Below are positions 7,643 to 10,118 of a stretch of 10,118 nt of DNA, in pieces; the stretch's first letter is position 1; each line of letters begins with the position of its first letter. The notes below the pieces were generated by a model, which worked only from the letters and a program-made list of their open reading frames with translations, was not told where the DNA came from and did no database searches. Source of the DNA: Pseudomonadota bacterium. Lineage in GTDB: Bacteria > Pseudomonadota > Alphaproteobacteria > Caulobacterales > Caulobacteraceae. A program made the translations under genes and the position numbers. The DNA lies in assembly GCA_023445955.1 (NCBI GenBank), contig JAEXJH010000415.1, forward strand, positions 1 to 10,118, given 5' to 3'.

Positions 7643-8358
7643 GTCCGCACCTCCGCGAAGAGATCAGGCCGGTAGCGGGCCCGGGGATCGTTGGCCTTGT
7701 CGTCGTCGAAGGCGTGGGTGGCGTCGTCGAACATCACGCGATCCACGGAGAGGCCGTCGGCGGCGAGGCGGTCCAGCGCCTTGCCCGGCAGCTTCCAGCC
7801 GACCACGGCGTCCTTGCCGGCCAGCACCGACCAGACCGGCGGGCCTTCACCCCAGCCCCTGCGCGAGGTCAGGGACGGATAGCCGGCATAGGGGTAGACC
7901 AGCAGCGCGCCCTTCACCGAGCGCCGCAGCCGCGCCGGGTCGGCGTCGGCCAGCTTCACCGCCCGCGCCGCGTTCTCGCCGATCGCGTAGCTGTCCATGA
8001 TCGTCCAGCCGCCATGGCTCCAGCCGGCCAGGAAGACGTGGTTCGCATCGGCCCAGCTCTGCGTCTCCAGCCAGGCCAGCATGGCGAAGACGTCGGCCGC
8101 CCGGGTCAGGCCCCGCAGCGCCACGCCGGTGCAGACGAAGAGCTTGGCGTCCAGGCTGGACATGCCGCGCGGCTTCAAGCTGTCGACCACCACGGCCGCC
8201 CAGCCCGCCGCGACGGCGGCCCGGGCGTAGTCCTCGAGGAACGGCGTCTTGCCGCCGCAGCCGTGCAGGATCAGCGCCACCGGAAACGGCCCCGGACCCG
8301 CGGGCTTGAACACCCGCGAGTGCTTGGCGACCTTCTCGCCCCAGGCGGCGCTGTCCAT
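7609..8358 (-). CDS. Dienelactone-hydrolase-like alpha/beta hydrolase
   Basis: This 249-residue protein has an alpha/beta-hydrolase layout. It contains an oxyanion-type HGCGG (32-36), the nucleophile elbow GWSHGG with Ser114, a likely acid Asp183 in LAGKDAVV, and His215 in ATHAFDD. All three triad residues are present, so it should be an active hydrolase. The spacing and the DATHAFDD ending fit the dienelactone hydrolase family (Pfam DLH). No signal peptide is visible, so it is probably cytosolic. The natural substrate is unknown: members cleave dienelactones and other esters or lactones, and this nucleophile is Ser, not the Cys of classical ClcD. The ATG at 8358 has AAGAGG (8370-8365) six bases before it. 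A longer in-frame start at 8424 would run into purH and was not used. It lies 19 bases after the purH stop, so it is probably co-transcribed with purH. Confidence 0.85.
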   Translation of the reverse strand: MDSAAWGEKVAKHSRVFKPAGPGPFPVALILHGCGGKTPFLEDYARAAVAAGWAAVVVDSLKPRGMSSLDAKLFVCTGVALRGLTRAADVFAMLAWLETQSWADANHVFLAGWSHGGWTIMDSYAIGENAARAVKLADADPARLRRSVKGALLVYPYAGYPSLTSRRGWGEGPPVWSVLAGKDAVVGWKLPGKALDRLAADGLSVDRVMFDDATHAFDDDKANDPRARYRPDLFAEVRTYFTSALTACG

Positions 8359-8377
8359 GAACGACCTCTTAGCGTGC

Positions 8378-9967
8378 TTAGTGCCGGAACACTCGCACAC
8401 CGGTGAAGGCCATAGTGAGGCCAAGCTTGTCGGCCGCCTCGATGACTTCCGGGTCGCGCATCGAGCCGCCCGGCTGGATGATCGCCGTCGCGCCCGCTTC
8501 CGCCGCCTGGATCAGGCCGTCGGCGAACGGGAAGAAGGCTTCCGAGGCGCAGGCGCAGCCCTTCAGGTCCAGGCCGAAATCGGCCGCGCGCAGGGCCGCG
8601 ATGCGGGCCGAGTCCTTGCGGTTCATCTGGCCCGCGCCGACGCCCAGGGTCTGGCCGGCGCGGGCGTAGACGATGGCGTTGGACTTGACGTGCTTGCCGA
8701 CGGTGAAGGCGAACAACATGTCGCGGATCTCGTCTTCCGTCGGCTGGCGCTGGGTGACGATCTTCAGGTCGCTGGCCTTGATCCGCGCGTCGTCGCGCGA
8801 CTGGACGAGGAAGCCGCCGGCCACGCTCTTGAAGGTGTCGCCGGTCGACAGCGGGTCGGGCAGGCCGCCGGTGACCAGCAGGCGCAGGTTCTTCTTGGCC
8901 GCGAACACGGCGATGGCGTCGTCGTCGGCCTCGGGGGCGATCACCACCTCGGTGAAGATCTCGACCATGGCCTCGGCCGCCTCGCGGGTCAGGCGCGAAT
9001 TGACCGCCACGATGCCGCCGAAGGCCGAGGTCGGGTCGCAGGCCAGCGCCCGCTCATAGGCCTCGCGCTGGCTGGCGCCGACCGCCACGCCGCACGGATT
9101 GGCGTGCTTGATGATCGCCACGGCCGGTCCGGCCGCCGGGTCGAACTCGGCGATCAGCTCGAAGGCCGCGTCGGTGTCGTTGATGTTGTTGTAGCTGAGC
9201 GCCTTGCCCTGCAGCTGGGTGGCCGTGGCCACCCCGGCGCGCGGGTTGGGGAAGGTGTAGAAGGCCGCCTTCTGGTGCGGGTTCTCGCCATAGCGCATGG
9301 TCTGGCGCAGCTCGCCGGCGATGCTCTTGCGGGCCGGGAAGTCCTGCTCCAGCGCCTGGGCGAACCAGGCCGAGATGGCGGCGTCATAGGCCGCCGTGCG
9401 GGCATAGGCGCGGGCCGCCAGGGTCTGGCGCAAAGCGAGAGCCGTCCCGCCGGCCTTCAGGGCGTCCAGCACTTCGGCCAGGTCGGCCGGATCGGTGCAG
9501 ACGGCGACATAGCCGTGGTTCTTGGCCGCCGAGCGGATCATGGCCGGGCCGCCGATGTCGATGTTCTCGACGCACTCGGCGTAGCTGCCACCCTTGGCGA
9601 CGGTCGCCTCGAACGGATAGAGGTTCACATAGAGGATATCGATGCCGCCGATGCCGTGGTCGGCCATGGCTTGCGCGTGCTCGGGCGCATCCCGGACGCC
9701 CAGCAGACCGCCGTGCACCACCGGGTGCAGGGTCTTCACCCGGCCGTCCATCATCTCGGGGAAGCCCGTCAGGTCCGAGACGTCCTTCACGGGGATCCCG
9801 GCGGCGGCGATCGCGGCCTTGGTGCCGCCGGTCGAGACCAGCTCGACGCCGGCGGCGTGCAGCACCTGGGCGGCTTCGACCAGGCCGGTCTTGTCGGAGA
9901 CCGACAGCAGGGCGCGCGCAGGCGCGACGAGATCGGGGGCGGACGGATAATCGGGCGCTGCGGGCAC
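8378..9967 (-). CDS. purH: Bifunctional AICAR formyltransferase / IMP cyclohydrolase
   Basis: PurH catalyses the last two steps of de novo IMP synthesis in the cytosol: formyl transfer from 10-formyl-tetrahydrofolate to AICAR, then ring closure of FAICAR to IMP. The N-terminal MGS-like cyclohydrolase domain shows SVSDKTG (22-28), STGGT (45-49), [15 protein letters not shown] (68-82) and [17 protein letters not shown] (135-151). The C-terminal transformylase domain shows RYGENPHQ (225-232), the catalytic KHANPCG with Lys287-His288, SAFGG (314-318), GAGQMNR (444-450) and QPGGSMRD (498-505). With the GTG at 9967 the protein has 529 residues, the usual family length. GGAG (9977-9974) lies six bases before this start. 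A TTG at 10054 in the same frame would translate the riboswitch and is rejected. Expression is probably controlled by the ZTP riboswitch in its leader. Confidence 0.97.
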   Translation of the reverse strand: MPAAPDYPSAPDLVAPARALLSVSDKTGLVEAAQVLHAAGVELVSTGGTKAAIAAAGIPVKDVSDLTGFPEMMDGRVKTLHPVVHGGLLGVRDAPEHAQAMADHGIGGIDILYVNLYPFEATVAKGGSYAECVENIDIGGPAMIRSAAKNHGYVAVCTDPADLAEVLDALKAGGTALALRQTLAARAYARTAAYDAAISAWFAQALEQDFPARKSIAGELRQTMRYGENPHQKAAFYTFPNPRAGVATATQLQGKALSYNNINDTDAAFELIAEFDPAAGPAVAIIKHANPCGVAVGASQREAYERALACDPTSAFGGIVAVNSRLTREAAEAMVEIFTEVVIAPEADDDAIAVFAAKKNLRLLVTGGLPDPLSTGDTFKSVAGGFLVQSRDDARIKASDLKIVTQRQPTEDEIRDMLFAFTVGKHVKSNAIVYARAGQTLGVGAGQMNRKDSARIAALRAADFGLDLKGCACASEAFFPFADGLIQAAEAGATAIIQPGGSMRDPEVIEAADKLGLTMAFTGVRVFRH

Positions 9968-9970
9968 GGC

Positions 9971-10004
9971 GGACTCCAGGTCTGTGGTTGTCAGAAGGGA
10001 GCCC
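9971..10004 (-). promoter_or_regulatory. purH ribosome binding site and predicted riboswitch expression platform
   Basis: On the - strand GGGCTCC (10004-9998), the tail of the conserved aptamer block CTGGGC, is complementary to GGAGTCC (9977-9971) in seven consecutive pairs, one of them G-U, around a 20-base loop. GGAGTCC contains the purH Shine-Dalgarno GGAG. Pairing would hide it, and ligand-stabilised folding of the aptamer 3' domain would release it, giving a translational ON switch. No hairpin plus T tract is present, which argues against a transcription-termination platform. The complementarity is seen directly; the switching is inferred. Confidence 0.6.
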
Positions 10005-10072
10005 AGGCGCGCGGCATATGAGGTTCGAGCTCCCCGGTGGTTTCCCACCTTCAACGCCAGTCACACGAACGC
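9998..10072 (-). promoter_or_regulatory. ZTP (pfl) riboswitch upstream of purH
   Basis: Read on the - strand, the leader contains the conserved blocks of the ZTP/pfl RNA in order: GACTGGCG (10062-10055), CCACCGGGGAGC and GCGCCTGGGC (10010-10001). Helix P1 is GTTCG (10070-10066) with CGAAC (10027-10023). Helix P2 is GGTGG (10049-10045) with CCACC (10040-10036), closed by a GAAA tetraloop. The 3' domain can close as GCC (10015-10013) with GGC (10003-10001). CGCC in its loop (10009-10006) is complementary to GGCG (10058-10055), matching the pseudoknot of known ZTP aptamers. This class binds ZMP/ZTP, signals of 10-formyl-THF shortage, and commonly sits upstream of purH or folate genes. Its place directly before purH is strong contextual support. 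Confidence 0.93.
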
Positions 10073-10077
10073 GGCGG

Positions 10078-10105
10078 TAAATACGGGGGCGGGCGGGGGA
10101 GTCAA
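10078..10105 (-). promoter_or_regulatory. Putative promoter of the purH riboswitch leader
   Basis: On the - strand TTGACT (10105-10100) and TATTTA (10083-10078) are separated by 16 bases. A start six or seven bases downstream falls at about 10071-10072, immediately before helix P1 of the riboswitch, so the transcript would begin almost exactly with the aptamer. The -35 box overlaps a GANTC site (GAGTC at 10099-10103). The remaining bases 10106-10118 show nothing assignable. Confidence 0.65.
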
Positions 10106-10118
10106 TGCGGCGCTGTCC

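Noticed and set aside
6493..8406. A 637-codon + strand open frame spanning the DUF418 gene and the hydrolase gene
   Set aside because: It is out of frame with the recognisable DUF418 protein and antisense to the hydrolase, with Arg/Pro/Gly/Ala/Asp-rich sequence and no domain.
8359..8424. A 22-residue N-terminal extension of the hydrolase
   Set aside because: It overlaps the end of purH and lacks family similarity, whereas the ATG at 8358 has AAGAGG at six bases.
9991..10017. An eight-codon upstream reading frame on the - strand (ATG at 10017, stop at 9991) across the riboswitch 3' domain
   Set aside because: There is no Shine-Dalgarno at a usable distance and the bases are already explained by conserved aptamer sequence.
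8249..10021. A 590-codon open frame on the + strand opposite purH
   Set aside because: It is the antisense shadow of purH, with composition typical of mirrored GC-rich codons and no recognisable motifs.
9968..10054. A 29-residue N-terminal extension of PurH from a TTG at 10054
   Set aside because: It would translate the ZTP riboswitch; the GTG at 9967 has a proper SD and gives the usual 529-residue length.

Overview
The window looks like chromosomal DNA of a GC-rich alphaproteobacterium, most probably Caulobacter or a close relative. This rests on a ~1,600-residue NAD-glutamate dehydrogenase resembling Caulobacter GdhZ, promoters close to the Caulobacter housekeeping type, strong G/C bias at third codon positions, and purH behind a ZTP riboswitch. 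The genus is inferred, not proven. There is no sign of mobile DNA, CRISPR or tRNA/rRNA genes. All five protein genes look intact.

Layout. Bases 1-186 hold a probable intrinsic terminator of an upstream + strand gene, then a well-formed promoter for the first gene. On the + strand three genes follow closely: the large glutamate dehydrogenase gdhZ (187-5013), a 12-helix transporter of the UMF1/Atg22-like MFS branch (5074-6390) and a DUF418-family membrane protein (6428-7642). Each of the two short gaps contains an inverted repeat whose 3' arm is the Shine-Dalgarno sequence of the next gene. On the - strand, reading right to left, a promoter at 10105-10078 feeds a ZTP (pfl) riboswitch at 10072-9998, then purH (9967-8378), then a dienelactone-hydrolase-like alpha/beta hydrolase (8358-7609), with 19 bases between the two genes. 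The two transcription units converge, and their last genes overlap tail to tail by 34 bp.

How it works together. PurH carries out the last two steps of IMP synthesis, and ZTP/ZMP (the phosphorylated PurH substrate AICAR) accumulates when 10-formyl-tetrahydrofolate is short. The leader RNA shows the conserved ZTP aptamer blocks. It also shows a 7-bp alternative pairing between the conserved CTGGGC-end of the aptamer and the purH Shine-Dalgarno, which suggests a translational ON switch. The + strand unit centres on glutamate catabolism; in Caulobacter crescentus GdhZ is also known to affect Z-ring disassembly. The two membrane proteins downstream have no proven link to it.

The aptamer itself belongs to a known class. 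The points most worth checking are its predicted expression platform, the hydrolase riding behind it, and the paired SD-masking hairpins in the gdhZ unit.
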